From Emcibacter sp. (GTDB lineage Bacteria; Pseudomonadota; Alphaproteobacteria; Sphingomonadales; Emcibacteraceae): a DNA stretch of 64,000 bases. This document shows, in pieces, positions 41,499 to 49,700 of the stretch (positions within the stretch are counted from its first letter, which is position 1; each line of letters begins with the position of its first letter). The DNA lies in the NCBI RefSeq assembly GCF_963675455.1, contig NZ_OY776217.1, positions 901,001 to 965,000 on the forward strand. Reading direction: 5' to 3'. The notes beneath the pieces are model-generated. The model was not told the origin of the DNA. It was given only the letters and a program-made list of their open reading frames with translations, and made no database searches. The position numbers and the translations under genes were made by a program.

Positions 41499-42446
41499 TT
41501 AACTGCCCGCCTTATCCCCGGTGCTTTGTTCTTTCACCCCCAGCGCATCGGCGAGGCGCATTTTGGCGCTGCCGGGCTTCAGGGGTTTTTGCTGGCTTTC
41601 ATGGGGGGCCCAGCCCATCAGATAGAGGATATCAAAGGTCACTTTAATGCGGCCGCGCTCGTCGGCGAACAGGTCCTGATAAACCCTTGCCGTTTCCATG
41701 ATCATTTCCCGGCTGGAAAAACCCCTGAATTTTTTGTGGAGCGCATTACTCTCGCCCATACCGCGAAGTTCGGTCATCAGCGACAGGGCGTCCCTGTAGG
41801 TCACCGTGATCCGGTCCGTATCGACCACCGGCAGGGCGAACCCGGCCCGCTGCAGCAATGATCCCGCATCCCGCACATCGACGAAGGGACTGACATGGGG
41901 GGCGGTGCCCCGGTCCATATTGATCTCCGCCTGCATCAGGCTTTGCCGTAATTCGGTCAGGGTGTCGCCGCCGAACATGGCGCCGAGAAAAAGCCCGTCG
42001 GGTTTGAGGATATTGCGGATCTGGATCAGGCTGCCCGGCAGGTCATTGACCCAGTGCAGGCTCAGGTTGCTCATCACCAGATCCAGGCTTTCGGCCCGGT
42101 AGGGCAGAAATTCCTCATCCGCCTGGACGTTGGTGCCGCCGGTATATTCCAGCATCCTGCGGGACAGGTCCTGGCGGATCAGAAGCTCGGGCTGATCTTT
42201 CAGCAAATGGGCGCCCAGCTCGCCCCGGTGACTGCCGAGGTCGAGGATTTTGTGAAACGTCCGGTTTACATCCAGCAGCTTGTCACACAACCGGTCGGCC
42301 ACTTCCCGAAACATAAAGTCATGATTTTCAAAGATCGGCGCGGCCCGGTCCCGGTGCAGCCGTACCTGCCGCCGGTCGAAGACGACCGCCGTCTGCGGGG
42401 CAAAGGGATTCTGTTCTTTCTTGTCGGACCAGTCGCTGTTTGTCAT
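41499..42446 (-). CDS. NDUFAF5-like SAM-dependent methyltransferase-fold protein
   Basis: A 315-residue class I methyltransferase-fold protein. KILDLGSHRGELGAHLL is the SAM-binding region, followed by DLVMSNLSLHWVNDLPGSLIQIRNILKPDGLFLGAMFGGDTLTELRQSL and the C-terminal DILYLMGWAPHESQQKPLKPGSAKMRL. These stretches resemble human NDUFAF5, the complex I assembly factor that modifies an arginine in NDUFS7. This suggests an analogous role for the bacterial complex I, although no nuo gene is in the window; BioC is a less likely alternative. It is divergent from comF with only 9 bp between the two start codons, so promoters must overlap or lie within the genes. Confidence 0.88.
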   Translation of the reverse strand: MTNSDWSDKKEQNPFAPQTAVVFDRRQVRLHRDRAAPIFENHDFMFREVADRLCDKLLDVNRTFHKILDLGSHRGELGAHLLKDQPELLIRQDLSRRMLEYTGGTNVQADEEFLPYRAESLDLVMSNLSLHWVNDLPGSLIQIRNILKPDGLFLGAMFGGDTLTELRQSLMQAEINMDRGTAPHVSPFVDVRDAGSLLQRAGFALPVVDTDRITVTYRDALSLMTELRGMGESNALHKKFRGFSSREMIMETARVYQDLFADERGRIKVTFDILYLMGWAPHESQQKPLKPGSAKMRLADALGVKEQSTGDKAGS

Positions 42447-42455
42447 ACTGCCTGT

Positions 42456-43244
42456 ATGACATTATTCGGGGTTCAGGAAAAGCAAATTTCAAACGGGACT
42501 CTTCCCGGCCGGTTTCTCTCCGGCTCGGGCCGGTTCATGCTCGATCTGTTGCTGCCGCCGCGCTGTCCCGGCTGCGGCGACTTTCTGCCCGATGCCGGAA
42601 AACTGTGTGCCGGCTGCTGGTTCTCTCTCTCGTTTCTGTCGGGGCCGTCCTGCAATTGCTGTGGCTATCCGTTCCCCCATGACCGCGGCGGCGAGGTCTA
42701 TTGCGGGGTCTGCCATGCCCATGAACGCCATTTTGACCGGGTGCGCAGCGCCCTCACCTATGACGGGGGAAGCCGGCCGCTGCTGCTGGGCTTTAAACAT
42801 GGGGACAGGACCGAGCTCGCCCCTTTTCTGAGCGATCTTCTGATGCAGGCCGGGCGTGAGTTTTTCACGGAAACAGATCTGATCCTGCCGGTGCCGCTGC
42901 ATCCGCGCCGCCTGATCCGGCGCCGCTATAACCAGGCGGCCCTGCTGGCCGGATGTCTTTCCAGCAGAACTGGCCTGCCCTGGGAAGGGCTTGTGTTGCG
43001 GCGGCATAAGGCGACCATACCACAGGAGGGCAACTATACGCTTCGGCAGAAAAACGTGCGGGCGGCCTTCTCGATCCAGAAGGGGTGCCAGGAACTGATC
43101 GAAGGGCGCCGCATTTTGCTGGTGGATGATGTCTATACCACCGGAGCGACTCTGCAAAGTTGCGCCAGAGAACTTAAGCGGCAGGGAGCGGAGAAGGTGT
43201 TCGGCCTGACCATTGCCAGGGTGGTGCGTCCGGGGATGTTATGA
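42456..43244 (+). CDS. comF: ComF-family phosphoribosyltransferase-like protein
   Basis: Double zinc-ribbon and phosphoribosyltransferase (PRT) fold protein related to competence factor ComF. From the ATG at 42456 it is 262 residues: CPGCGDF, CAGCWF, CNCCGYP and CGVCHAH give the N-terminal zinc-binding cysteines, and ILLVDDVYTTGATLQSCARELKRQGA the PRPP-binding loop. The open frame continues upstream through the divergent gene and is not used; an ATG at 42537 (MLDLLLPPRCPGCG) is possible. Function in non-competent bacteria is unclear; some ComF proteins act in DNA uptake. Confidence 0.85.
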   Translation: MTLFGVQEKQISNGTLPGRFLSGSGRFMLDLLLPPRCPGCGDFLPDAGKLCAGCWFSLSFLSGPSCNCCGYPFPHDRGGEVYCGVCHAHERHFDRVRSALTYDGGSRPLLLGFKHGDRTELAPFLSDLLMQAGREFFTETDLILPVPLHPRRLIRRRYNQAALLAGCLSSRTGLPWEGLVLRRHKATIPQEGNYTLRQKNVRAAFSIQKGCQELIEGRRILLVDDVYTTGATLQSCARELKRQGAEKVFGLTIARVVRPGML

Positions 43245-43354
43245 GTGACGGTATATTGGCGGTATATTGAAACTATTGCCGGACGGCATATATATGACGG
43301 GAACCAAAAACGACGGTAATTCTCAGGGACTGCCAATCAGGAGTGAATAGTATT

Positions 43355-43609
43355 ATGGCAAAAATTACAATATATAGCACCATGTTCTGCCCCTATTGTA
43401 TCCGGGCGAAAAAGCTGCTGAAGTCCAAGGGCCAGGAATTTGAGGAAATCGATGTGGGTGAGCATCCGGACCAGCGGGCGACCATGATGGAACGTTCCGG
43501 CGGCGGTCGAACAGTGCCGCAGATTTTTATCGGCGACAAGCATGTTGGCGGCTGTGACGACCTGTTTGCGCTCGAGCGGGCCGGTAAGCTCGACCCCCTG
43601 CTGGCCTGA
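43355..43609 (+). CDS. grxC: Glutaredoxin 3 (GrxC)
   Basis: Thiol-disulfide oxidoreductase reducing disulfides and glutathionylated proteins. From MAKITIYSTMF it is 84 residues with the CPYC active site (about 12-15), TVPQIFIGDKHVGGCDDLFAL (glutathione binding, with the additional Cys). A GTG at 43343 would add four residues (VNSI); the ATG has AGGAG 11 nt upstream. It follows comF by about 110 nt, and a 5-nt gap precedes the nitrilase, so it heads a grxC-nit-DUF1178 unit. The 43249-43270 region upstream has a tandem CGGTATATTGG/A repeat. Confidence 0.93.
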   Translation: MAKITIYSTMFCPYCIRAKKLLKSKGQEFEEIDVGEHPDQRATMMERSGGGRTVPQIFIGDKHVGGCDDLFALERAGKLDPLLA

Positions 43610-43614
43610 AGCAT

Positions 43615-44442
43615 ATGACAGGGGAAAAATTCACCATCGGTCTGGTCCAGATGACTTCTTCCAACGTAGTGGCGGAAAATATGGCGACCGTCGAGGCCTT
43701 TATCCGTGAAGCTGCCGAAGGCGGCGCCGATCTGGTGATGACCCCGGAGACCACCACGATCCTGGAACTGAGCCGCAAAGCCCTGTTCGAAAAAATCCAT
43801 CGTGAAGAGGATGACCCTTCAGTGAAGCAGTTTGCCGCTTTGGCGAAGGAGCTTGGCATCTGGCTGTTGATCGGCTCCATGCCGATCCTGCTCGGGGAAA
43901 AAGTGGCCAACCGCTGCTTTGTGTTCGGGCCGGATGGCGAGATCAGGCATCGTTATGACAAGATTCATATGTTTGATGTAGATTTACCCAATGGGGAGCA
44001 GTACCGCGAAAGCCGGTCCTATCATGCGGGTGATCAGGCGGTGCTGGCGGACCTGCCCTGGGGCCGGATGGGGCTGACGATCTGTTATGATCTCAGGTTT
44101 CCCCATCTCTATAGAAAACTTGCGCAAGGCGGTGCGGTCATGTTATCAGTCCCGGCTGCTTTCACAAGACAGACCGGGGAAGCCCACTGGCACACGTTGC
44201 TGAAAGCGCGGGCGATTGAGAATGGCGCCTTTGTTTTTGCGCCGGCCCAGACCGGCAGGCACGCCAGCGGGCGTGAAACCTTTGGCCACAGTCTGGTCAT
44301 TGATCCCTGGGGCAATATTCTGGCGGATGGCGGAGACAAACCGGGCCTCAGTCTGGTGGAAATAGATTTAATGCTGGTTGGCAAGGCGCGGGCGAATATA
44401 CCTTCCCTGCAACATGACCGGCAAATAGCAGGTCCGGCATAA
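43615..44442 (+). CDS. Carbon-nitrogen hydrolase (Nit1/NLP-type)
   Basis: A 275-residue nitrilase-superfamily amidase. The catalytic Glu-Lys-Cys triad is visible: DLVMTPETTTIL (E), YDKIHMFDVDLPN (K) and GLTICYDLRFPHLY (C). The Nit1/Nit2-like branch removes deaminated glutathione or acts as an omega-amidase; the sequence GEQYRESRSYHAGDQAVLADLPWGRMGLTICYDLRFP is close to that group. It sits between grxC and DUF1178, which fits a glutathione-repair role. The substrate assignment is inference. Confidence 0.9.
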   Translation: MTGEKFTIGLVQMTSSNVVAENMATVEAFIREAAEGGADLVMTPETTTILELSRKALFEKIHREEDDPSVKQFAALAKELGIWLLIGSMPILLGEKVANRCFVFGPDGEIRHRYDKIHMFDVDLPNGEQYRESRSYHAGDQAVLADLPWGRMGLTICYDLRFPHLYRKLAQGGAVMLSVPAAFTRQTGEAHWHTLLKARAIENGAFVFAPAQTGRHASGRETFGHSLVIDPWGNILADGGDKPGLSLVEIDLMLVGKARANIPSLQHDRQIAGPA

Positions 44443-44463
44443 AGGACCGGATCGGAAAAAGTG

Positions 44464-44973
44464 ATGATAGTATTTGATCTGAAATGTGCAGAGAATCATA
44501 TATTCGAAGCCTGGTTCCGCAACAGCGAGGCCTATGAAGATCAGGCGTCTGCCGGACAGATTGTCTGCCCTCACTGTGGTGACAGCCACATCAGCAAGTC
44601 TGTCATGGCGCCGAATATTTCTGCCAAAGGCAACCGGCAATCCGCTGACAGATTTGACGAGGAGATGGTGTCCATGGATAATATTCGGGTTTCCGCCAGC
44701 TCTGGTGTGCCGGAAAATCCCGAAATCAGCGCCGAGGACGTCAAGCGGGCGGCAGAGCATATGCATGAAGTGATGGCCAAATACCGCAAGTTTGTACAGG
44801 AAAATTGTGAGGATGTGGGCGACAGTTTTGCCGACGAAGCCCGCAAGATTCATAACGGCGAAGCCGAGGAGCGGGGCATCTACGGACAGACAACCCTGGA
44901 AGAAACCCAGGAGTTGCTGGAAGAAGGCATCGATATTTTTCCGGTCCCCGGATCAGATAAACTGGACAGCTGA
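44464..44973 (+). CDS. DUF1178 family protein
   Basis: A 169-residue protein of unknown function, typical of Alphaproteobacteria: MIVFDLKCAENHIFEAWFRNSEAYEDQASAGQIVCPHCGDSHISKSVMAPNIS with a possible zinc ribbon (C...C-x2-C), and a C-terminal helical region KRAAEHMHEVMAKYRKFVQENCEDVGDSFADEARKIHNGEAEERGIYGQTTLEETQELLEEGIDIFPVP. It starts at ATG 44464 (a GTG precedes at 44461). It is 21 nt after the nitrilase in a conserved comF-grxC-nit-DUF1178 neighbourhood. Nothing in it shows catalysis. Confidence 0.9.
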   Translation: MIVFDLKCAENHIFEAWFRNSEAYEDQASAGQIVCPHCGDSHISKSVMAPNISAKGNRQSADRFDEEMVSMDNIRVSASSGVPENPEISAEDVKRAAEHMHEVMAKYRKFVQENCEDVGDSFADEARKIHNGEAEERGIYGQTTLEETQELLEEGIDIFPVPGSDKLDS

Positions 44974-45014
44974 ACGGCTGGTCAGGCGACCCGCTTCGGG
45001 GTAAGCTGATATTC

Positions 45015-45614
45015 ATGAGCCGAAAAAATCAAATTCTTGGATGTATACTGGCCGGCGGCCAATCCCGGCGCATGGGCGGCCGGGACAAATTCCTGTTGCC
45101 GGTGGGGGGCATCACCCTGTTGCAGCGGGTGACGGAGCGGGCCTTGCCGCAGGTAACTGAGCTTGTGATGAATTATAACGGCGATCCTGAGAAACTGTTC
45201 TTCTGCGGGTTGCCTCTTATCAGGGATCCCCTTGCTGATACTGGTCCCCTTGGCGGTATTCTGGCCGGGCTGCAGATGGCGCAGGACCGGGGATATGACT
45301 ATCTTCTGTCTTTTGCCTGTGATGTTCCCTTTGTGCCGGAAAATTACGCCAGACAACTTTATGAAGCAGTTTGTGCGGAGGAAGCCGACATTGCCGTTGC
45401 GCAATCTTTTGAGCGGGCTCATCCGGTGATGGGGATTTGGCATGTGTCCCTTGCTGAAGACCTGGAAAAATATCTGGACGGCGGCGGACGGAAGGTAATG
45501 GATTGGCTTGTCCGGCAGAAACACACAAAAGTTGTCTGGGATGAAACGCCAGATCCCTTCATGAATATAAATACGCCGGAAGATCTGGCGAGAGCTTGCA
45601 AATTACTGGGCTGA
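45015..45614 (+). CDS. mobA: Molybdenum cofactor guanylyltransferase MobA
   Basis: Couples GMP to molybdopterin cofactor to form the MGD used by DMSO-reductase-family enzymes. The 199 residues have the N-terminal GCILAGGQSRRMGGRDKFLLPVGG nucleotide-binding loop, LLSFACDVPFVPENYARQLYE (DxD-like metal site, CDVP) and TPDPFMNINTPEDLARA. It is convergent with fdhD (6 nt gap), and both serve molybdoenzymes, although the target enzyme is not in the window. The pair looks inserted between DUF1178 and ubiG in an otherwise conserved order. Confidence 0.92.
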   Translation: MSRKNQILGCILAGGQSRRMGGRDKFLLPVGGITLLQRVTERALPQVTELVMNYNGDPEKLFFCGLPLIRDPLADTGPLGGILAGLQMAQDRGYDYLLSFACDVPFVPENYARQLYEAVCAEEADIAVAQSFERAHPVMGIWHVSLAEDLEKYLDGGGRKVMDWLVRQKHTKVVWDETPDPFMNINTPEDLARACKLLG

Positions 45615-45620
45615 CAAGCT

Positions 45621-46433
45621 CTATTTCCTGATCAGTCTTTCCCTGGTATCGGCATAGACACTCATATTGTCGTCCCGGACCAGGGCGACCAGGCTGACAC
45701 CGGTCTGATCGGCCAGGTCGATAGCCAGTTCAGTGGGGGCGGAAACGGCGGCGATCAGCGGAAGGCCGGCACTGGCGCATTTCTGCACCATTTCAAAGCT
45801 GCAGCGGCTTGTCACCAGAACATAACCGCTGAGCGGATCGATGTTTTCCCGCATCAGATGGCCGATGATTTTATCCAGCGCGTTATGGCGGCCCACATCT
45901 TCGTGCACGGACAGAATATTTCCCGCCCGGTCGCAGAAGGCGGCGGCATGGACGGCGCCGGTGGCCCGGTTCAGCGGCTGGTGATCACGAAGTTTTTTCA
46001 TGCTTTGATGGATAACGGCTGCTGTATAAGGCTGACTTTCAGGCACTGGCGGCAGGGGCCGGATGACATGTTCCAGCCGGTCGGCGCCGCACAGGCCGCA
46101 GCCGGTCCGTCCCGCCATCTGGCGTTTGAAGTCTTCCAGTTTCTCGAAACAACTTTCCCTGATCTCGATGGCGGCAACGATGCCCTGTTCCACTTGGTGA
46201 ATATCAAGGCCGATGATGTCATCGGCCCTGTCGATGATGCCTTCGGTCAGGCTGAAGCCGAAAACAAAATCCGCGAGGTCAGCCGGCGTGACCATCATCA
46301 CCGCATAGGATGCACAGTTATATTCGATTGAAACCGGGATCTCGCAGGCAATATCCCGGCGGGTGGCGATGATTTTCTCCACCGGCGACCAGATTTTGGC
46401 GGAAAGGCTTCGGTATGTGGGAAAATCTGTCAT
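45621..46433 (-). CDS. fdhD: FdhD sulfurtransferase for formate dehydrogenase
   Basis: Transfers sulfur from IscS to the molybdenum cofactor for formate dehydrogenase activity. The 270 residues include FGFSLTEGIIDRADDI, the GRTGCGLCGADRLEHVI motif containing the two conserved cysteines, FCDRAGNILSVHEDVGRHNALDKIIGHLM and SRCSFEMVQKCASAGLPLIAAVSAPT. Convergent with mobA and 12 nt downstream of ubiG on the same strand. It implies a molybdenum formate dehydrogenase elsewhere in the genome. Confidence 0.93.
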   Translation of the reverse strand: MTDFPTYRSLSAKIWSPVEKIIATRRDIACEIPVSIEYNCASYAVMMVTPADLADFVFGFSLTEGIIDRADDIIGLDIHQVEQGIVAAIEIRESCFEKLEDFKRQMAGRTGCGLCGADRLEHVIRPLPPVPESQPYTAAVIHQSMKKLRDHQPLNRATGAVHAAAFCDRAGNILSVHEDVGRHNALDKIIGHLMRENIDPLSGYVLVTSRCSFEMVQKCASAGLPLIAAVSAPTELAIDLADQTGVSLVALVRDDNMSVYADTRERLIRK

Positions 46434-46445
46434 CCAGCCCGCCGA

Positions 46446-47216
46446 TCAGGCCTTTTCGGCCAGGGCAACATAGTTGACCGAGAAATCATGATCATCCAGC
46501 GACCAGCTGCCGCTGAAAGGGCTATAAACCATACCCTTGATATCGTTGGTTTTAAAACCGCAATCCCGGAGGCTGCGGCTGAGCTCGGATGGTTTGAGGA
46601 ATTTCTGCCAGTCGTGGGTGCCGACCGGCAGCCAGCGCAGGATATATTCGGCGCCGGCAATGGCCATCAGCCAGGCTTTCGTTGACCGGTTGATGGTGGA
46701 GAGGGTCATGCAGCCGCCGTCTTTCAGAAGAGCATGACAGGCGTCCAGGAAGGATGGAATGTCGGCCACATGTTCGATCACTTCCATGTTGAGGATAGCA
46801 TCGAAGCTTTCACCGGCATCGGCCAGTTCCTCGGCCGTGATATTGCGATAGTCGATGTCGAGACCGCTGTCCTCGGCATGGGCCAGGGCGGTTTTGATGT
46901 TTTTTTCCGAAGCGTCGGCGCCGACCATCTGTGCCCCGAGGCGGGTCAGCGGTTCACACAGCAGCCCGCCGCCGCATCCGATATCCAGAATGCGCAGGTC
47001 TTTGAGGGCATCGGTGGCGGTGACATCCCGGTTGAAATGGGTGCAGAGGGCTGTTTTGATGAACTCAAGCCGGACGGGATTCATTTTATGCAGCGGTCTG
47101 AAGGGGCCCTCGGGATCCCACCAGGTGGCGGCAAGTGCGGAAAAATTGGCGATTTCCCCCGGATCAACCGATTTTGACCGGGAAGCCTGATCATGTTCGC
47201 CCGTATTTACCGCCAT
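46446..47216 (-). CDS. ubiG: UbiG, ubiquinone biosynthesis O-methyltransferase
   Basis: SAM-dependent methyltransferase catalysing both O-methylations of ubiquinone. From MAVNTGEHD it is 256 residues: VDPGEIANFSALAATWWDPEGPFRPLHKMNPVRLEFI (the family N-terminus), LKDLRILDIGCGGGLLCEPLTRLGAQMVGADASEKNI for SAM binding, NMEVIEHVADIPSFLDACHALLKDGG and TKAWLMAIAGAEYILRWLPVGTHDWQKFLKPSEL. AAGGA lies about 9 nt before the chosen ATG; the frame is open upstream to 47372, and an ATG at 47237 is the alternative. It is divergent from lysC. Confidence 0.94.
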   Translation of the reverse strand: MAVNTGEHDQASRSKSVDPGEIANFSALAATWWDPEGPFRPLHKMNPVRLEFIKTALCTHFNRDVTATDALKDLRILDIGCGGGLLCEPLTRLGAQMVGADASEKNIKTALAHAEDSGLDIDYRNITAEELADAGESFDAILNMEVIEHVADIPSFLDACHALLKDGGCMTLSTINRSTKAWLMAIAGAEYILRWLPVGTHDWQKFLKPSELSRSLRDCGFKTNDIKGMVYSPFSGSWSLDDHDFSVNYVALAEKA

Positions 47217-47365
47217 GGGAGAGAGTCCTTTGGTCATAATGTTATAAAAAAACCACAATTTACACAGTATATCTAACTCAAGCCTTGCTTCAAGCAAGGA
47301 TAAACGTATATGTATAGCGCGATTTTTGTCGAATGCCCCGCAAGAGGCGTAACCAGGTTTGAGTG

Positions 47366-48583
47366 ATGTCACGAATTGTTATGAAATTTGGCGGAACCTC
47401 CGTAGCCGATCTGGACAGGATACGGAATGTAGCCCGCCGCGTAAAAAAAGAAGTTGATGCCGGCAACCAGGTCGCGGTGGTGGTTTCCGCCATGGCCGGA
47501 ACAACGGATCAGCTGGTCAAATGGGTAGAGGACGCCTCACCCCTGCATGATGCCCGGGAATATGATACGGTGGTTGCTGCCGGCGAACAGATTACCTCTG
47601 GTCTTCTGGCCCTGACCCTGCAGAATATGGGTGTTGCGGCCCGTTCCTGGCTTGGCTGGCAGGTGCCGTTCAAGACAGATGATGTGCATGGCGCCGCCCG
47701 TATCAAGGACATTGACACTACAACCATGCGGGCCCGTCTGGACGAAGATGTGGTCTGTGTGATGGCCGGTTTCCAGGGCATTGCCCCGGACAACAGGATT
47801 ACGACCCTTGGCCGCGGTGGCTCCGACACTTCTGCTGTGGCCCTTGCTGCGGCACTGGATGCGGATCGCTGTGACATTTATACGGATGTGGAAGGTGTCT
47901 TTACCACCGATCCCCGTATTGTGCCCAAGGCGCGCAAACTTGATAAAATTACCTATGAGGAAATGCTTGAGATGGCCTCGCTCGGGGCCAAGGTCCTGCA
48001 AACCCGGTCCGTGGCCATGGCCATGAACCACGGCGTGCGGGTTCAGGTTCTTTCCAGTTTTACGGATGCACCGGGTACACTGGTGGTTGATGAGGATGAG
48101 ATCGTGGAAAAACAAGTCGTCAGCGGCATTGCCTATGCCAACAATGAAGCAAGGATAACTTTGGTGGGTGTGGACAATACACCGGGCATCGCTGGCGATG
48201 TCTTCAGTCCGCTTGCCGAGGGCAACATCAATGTGGATATGATCATCCAGAATGAGTCCGAGGACGGCCAGAAAACCGATATTACCTTTACCGTTCCCCA
48301 GGGGGATGTGGATAAGGCCAGAAAGATCCTGGAAAATGCACCGGATATTAAATATGAACGGCTTATTACAGATGCCGATGTTGTCAAGATTTCCGTAATC
48401 GGCGTTGGCATGCGGTCCCATGCGGGCGTTGCCGCGACCATGTTCCAGACCCTGGCCGACAAAGGCATCAATATTCAGGTGATTTCGACATCCGAGATCA
48501 AGATCAGCGTTCTGATTGATTCTGAGTATACCGAACTTGCGGTCCGGGCACTTCACACAGCCTACGGCCTTGATGGCGAATAA
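47366..48583 (+). CDS. lysC: Aspartate kinase LysC
   Basis: First step of the aspartate pathway to lysine, threonine and methionine. The 405 residues have KFGGTSVADLDRIRNVA, the FQGIAPDNRITTLGRGGSDTSAVALAAALDADRCDIYTDVEGVFTTDPR region and two C-terminal ACT domains (ITLVGVDNTPGIAGDVFSPLAEGNINVDMI and SVIGVGMRSHAGVAATMFQTLADKGINIQVIS), typical of alphaproteobacterial lysine-plus-threonine-regulated enzymes. The start is ATG at 47366, directly after a GTG at 47363. Confidence 0.96.
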   Translation: MSRIVMKFGGTSVADLDRIRNVARRVKKEVDAGNQVAVVVSAMAGTTDQLVKWVEDASPLHDAREYDTVVAAGEQITSGLLALTLQNMGVAARSWLGWQVPFKTDDVHGAARIKDIDTTTMRARLDEDVVCVMAGFQGIAPDNRITTLGRGGSDTSAVALAAALDADRCDIYTDVEGVFTTDPRIVPKARKLDKITYEEMLEMASLGAKVLQTRSVAMAMNHGVRVQVLSSFTDAPGTLVVDEDEIVEKQVVSGIAYANNEARITLVGVDNTPGIAGDVFSPLAEGNINVDMIIQNESEDGQKTDITFTVPQGDVDKARKILENAPDIKYERLITDADVVKISVIGVGMRSHAGVAATMFQTLADKGINIQVISTSEIKISVLIDSEYTELAVRALHTAYGLDGE

Positions 48584-48617
48584 AGACTGAACAGTATACC
48601 TGGCGGGGGCAAAAAAG

Positions 48618-49631
48618 ATGAGCAATAACGGACTCGAGCGCTTAAACGAGCTTTGGAAACAGGGAAGGGAATTCCTTGGGACCGAATATGCCATTCTTGG
48701 CGGCGCCATGAGCTGGGTGTCTGAGCGCAATCTGGTTTCGGCCCTGTCGAATGCGGGCGGTTTTGGCGTCATTGCCTGCGGCAGTATGACCCCGGATCTT
48801 CTCGATGCCGAGATTGCCGCAACCAGGGCCATGACCGACAAGCCGTTCGGGGTCAACCTGATCACCATGCATCCGGCCCTTGACGAACTGATCGATGTGA
48901 CACTTCAGCATCAGGTGGGACATGTGGTTCTGGCCGGGGGTATTCCGCCGGGTGGCGCCATTCAGAAAATCAAGGACGGCGGCGCCAGGGTGATTTGTTT
49001 TGCGCCGGCGCTTGTGCTGTCCAAGAAACTGGTCCGTTCCGGCGTCGATGCGCTGGTGGTCGAAGGATCCGAGGCCGGCGGCCATATCGGTCCGGTGTCC
49101 ACCTCTATTCTGGTTCAGGAAATCCTGCCCTATATAAGTGAAGTACCCGTGTTCGTGGCGGGCGGGATCGCTCGCGGGGAAACCATTGCAGCTTATCTGG
49201 AAATGGGTGCGGCCGGAGTCCAGCTCGGCACCCGGTTTGTCTGTGCTGCGGAATCAATCGCTCACGACAATTTCAAACAGGCCTTTATTAAAGGTAACGC
49301 AAGGGATGCGGTCGCGTCTGTGCAGCTTGATCCCCGTTTTCCGGTCATTCCTGTCCGGGCGCTGAAGAACGAAGCCACAGAAGATTTTATGAAAACCCAG
49401 CAGGATGTGATAAACAGATACCAGGCGGGTGATCTGGATATGAAGGAAGCCCAGCTGGCTATTGAGCATTACTGGGCGGGGGCATTGAAAAAAGCAGTAA
49501 TTGATGGAGATGTCCAGGGAGGCTCCATCATGGCCGGGCAGAGTGTAGGGATGGTAAAAAGCATACAGCCAGCGAGGGAAATCATCGAAGAGCTTGTTCA
49601 TCAGGCCGCATCACATCTGGCAATTAAATAA
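48618..49631 (+). CDS. Nitronate monooxygenase / FabK-like FMN enzyme
   Basis: A 337-residue TIM-barrel FMN protein of the NMO/FabK family: LGTEYAILGGAMSWVSERNLVSALSNAGGFGVIACGSMTPDLLDAEI at the N-terminus, VVEGSEAGGHIGP with the catalytic/FMN-binding GGH, FVAGGIARGETIAAYLEMGAAGVQLGTRFVCAAES, and C-terminal MAGQSVGMVKSIQPAREIIEELV. FabK enoyl-ACP reductases and nitronate monooxygenases share these motifs; sequence alone does not decide between them. It lies between lysC and ptsP, which are adjacent in many relatives. Confidence 0.85.
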   Translation: MSNNGLERLNELWKQGREFLGTEYAILGGAMSWVSERNLVSALSNAGGFGVIACGSMTPDLLDAEIAATRAMTDKPFGVNLITMHPALDELIDVTLQHQVGHVVLAGGIPPGGAIQKIKDGGARVICFAPALVLSKKLVRSGVDALVVEGSEAGGHIGPVSTSILVQEILPYISEVPVFVAGGIARGETIAAYLEMGAAGVQLGTRFVCAAESIAHDNFKQAFIKGNARDAVASVQLDPRFPVIPVRALKNEATEDFMKTQQDVINRYQAGDLDMKEAQLAIEHYWAGALKKAVIDGDVQGGSIMAGQSVGMVKSIQPAREIIEELVHQAASHLAIK

Positions 49632-49649
49632 TACATTCCCATATAATTT

Positions 49650-49678
49650 GAGAACCGGATCAGACCCATCCGGTTCTC
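49650..49678. other. Inverted repeat between the FabK-like gene and ptsP
   Basis: GAGAACCGGAT (49650-49660) and ATCCGGTTCTC (49668-49678) form a perfect 11-bp stem with a 7-nt loop. It has no downstream T-run, so it may be a leader structure of ptsP, a Rho-dependent end or a processing site. Confidence 0.55.
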
Positions 49679-49700
49679 GGGCAATGGCAAAGGAGGGCAT

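Noticed and set aside
43249..43270. Tandem CGGTATATTGG/CGGTATATTGA repeat before grxC
   Set aside because: Two copies of 11 bp in an intergenic region; too little to call an operator.
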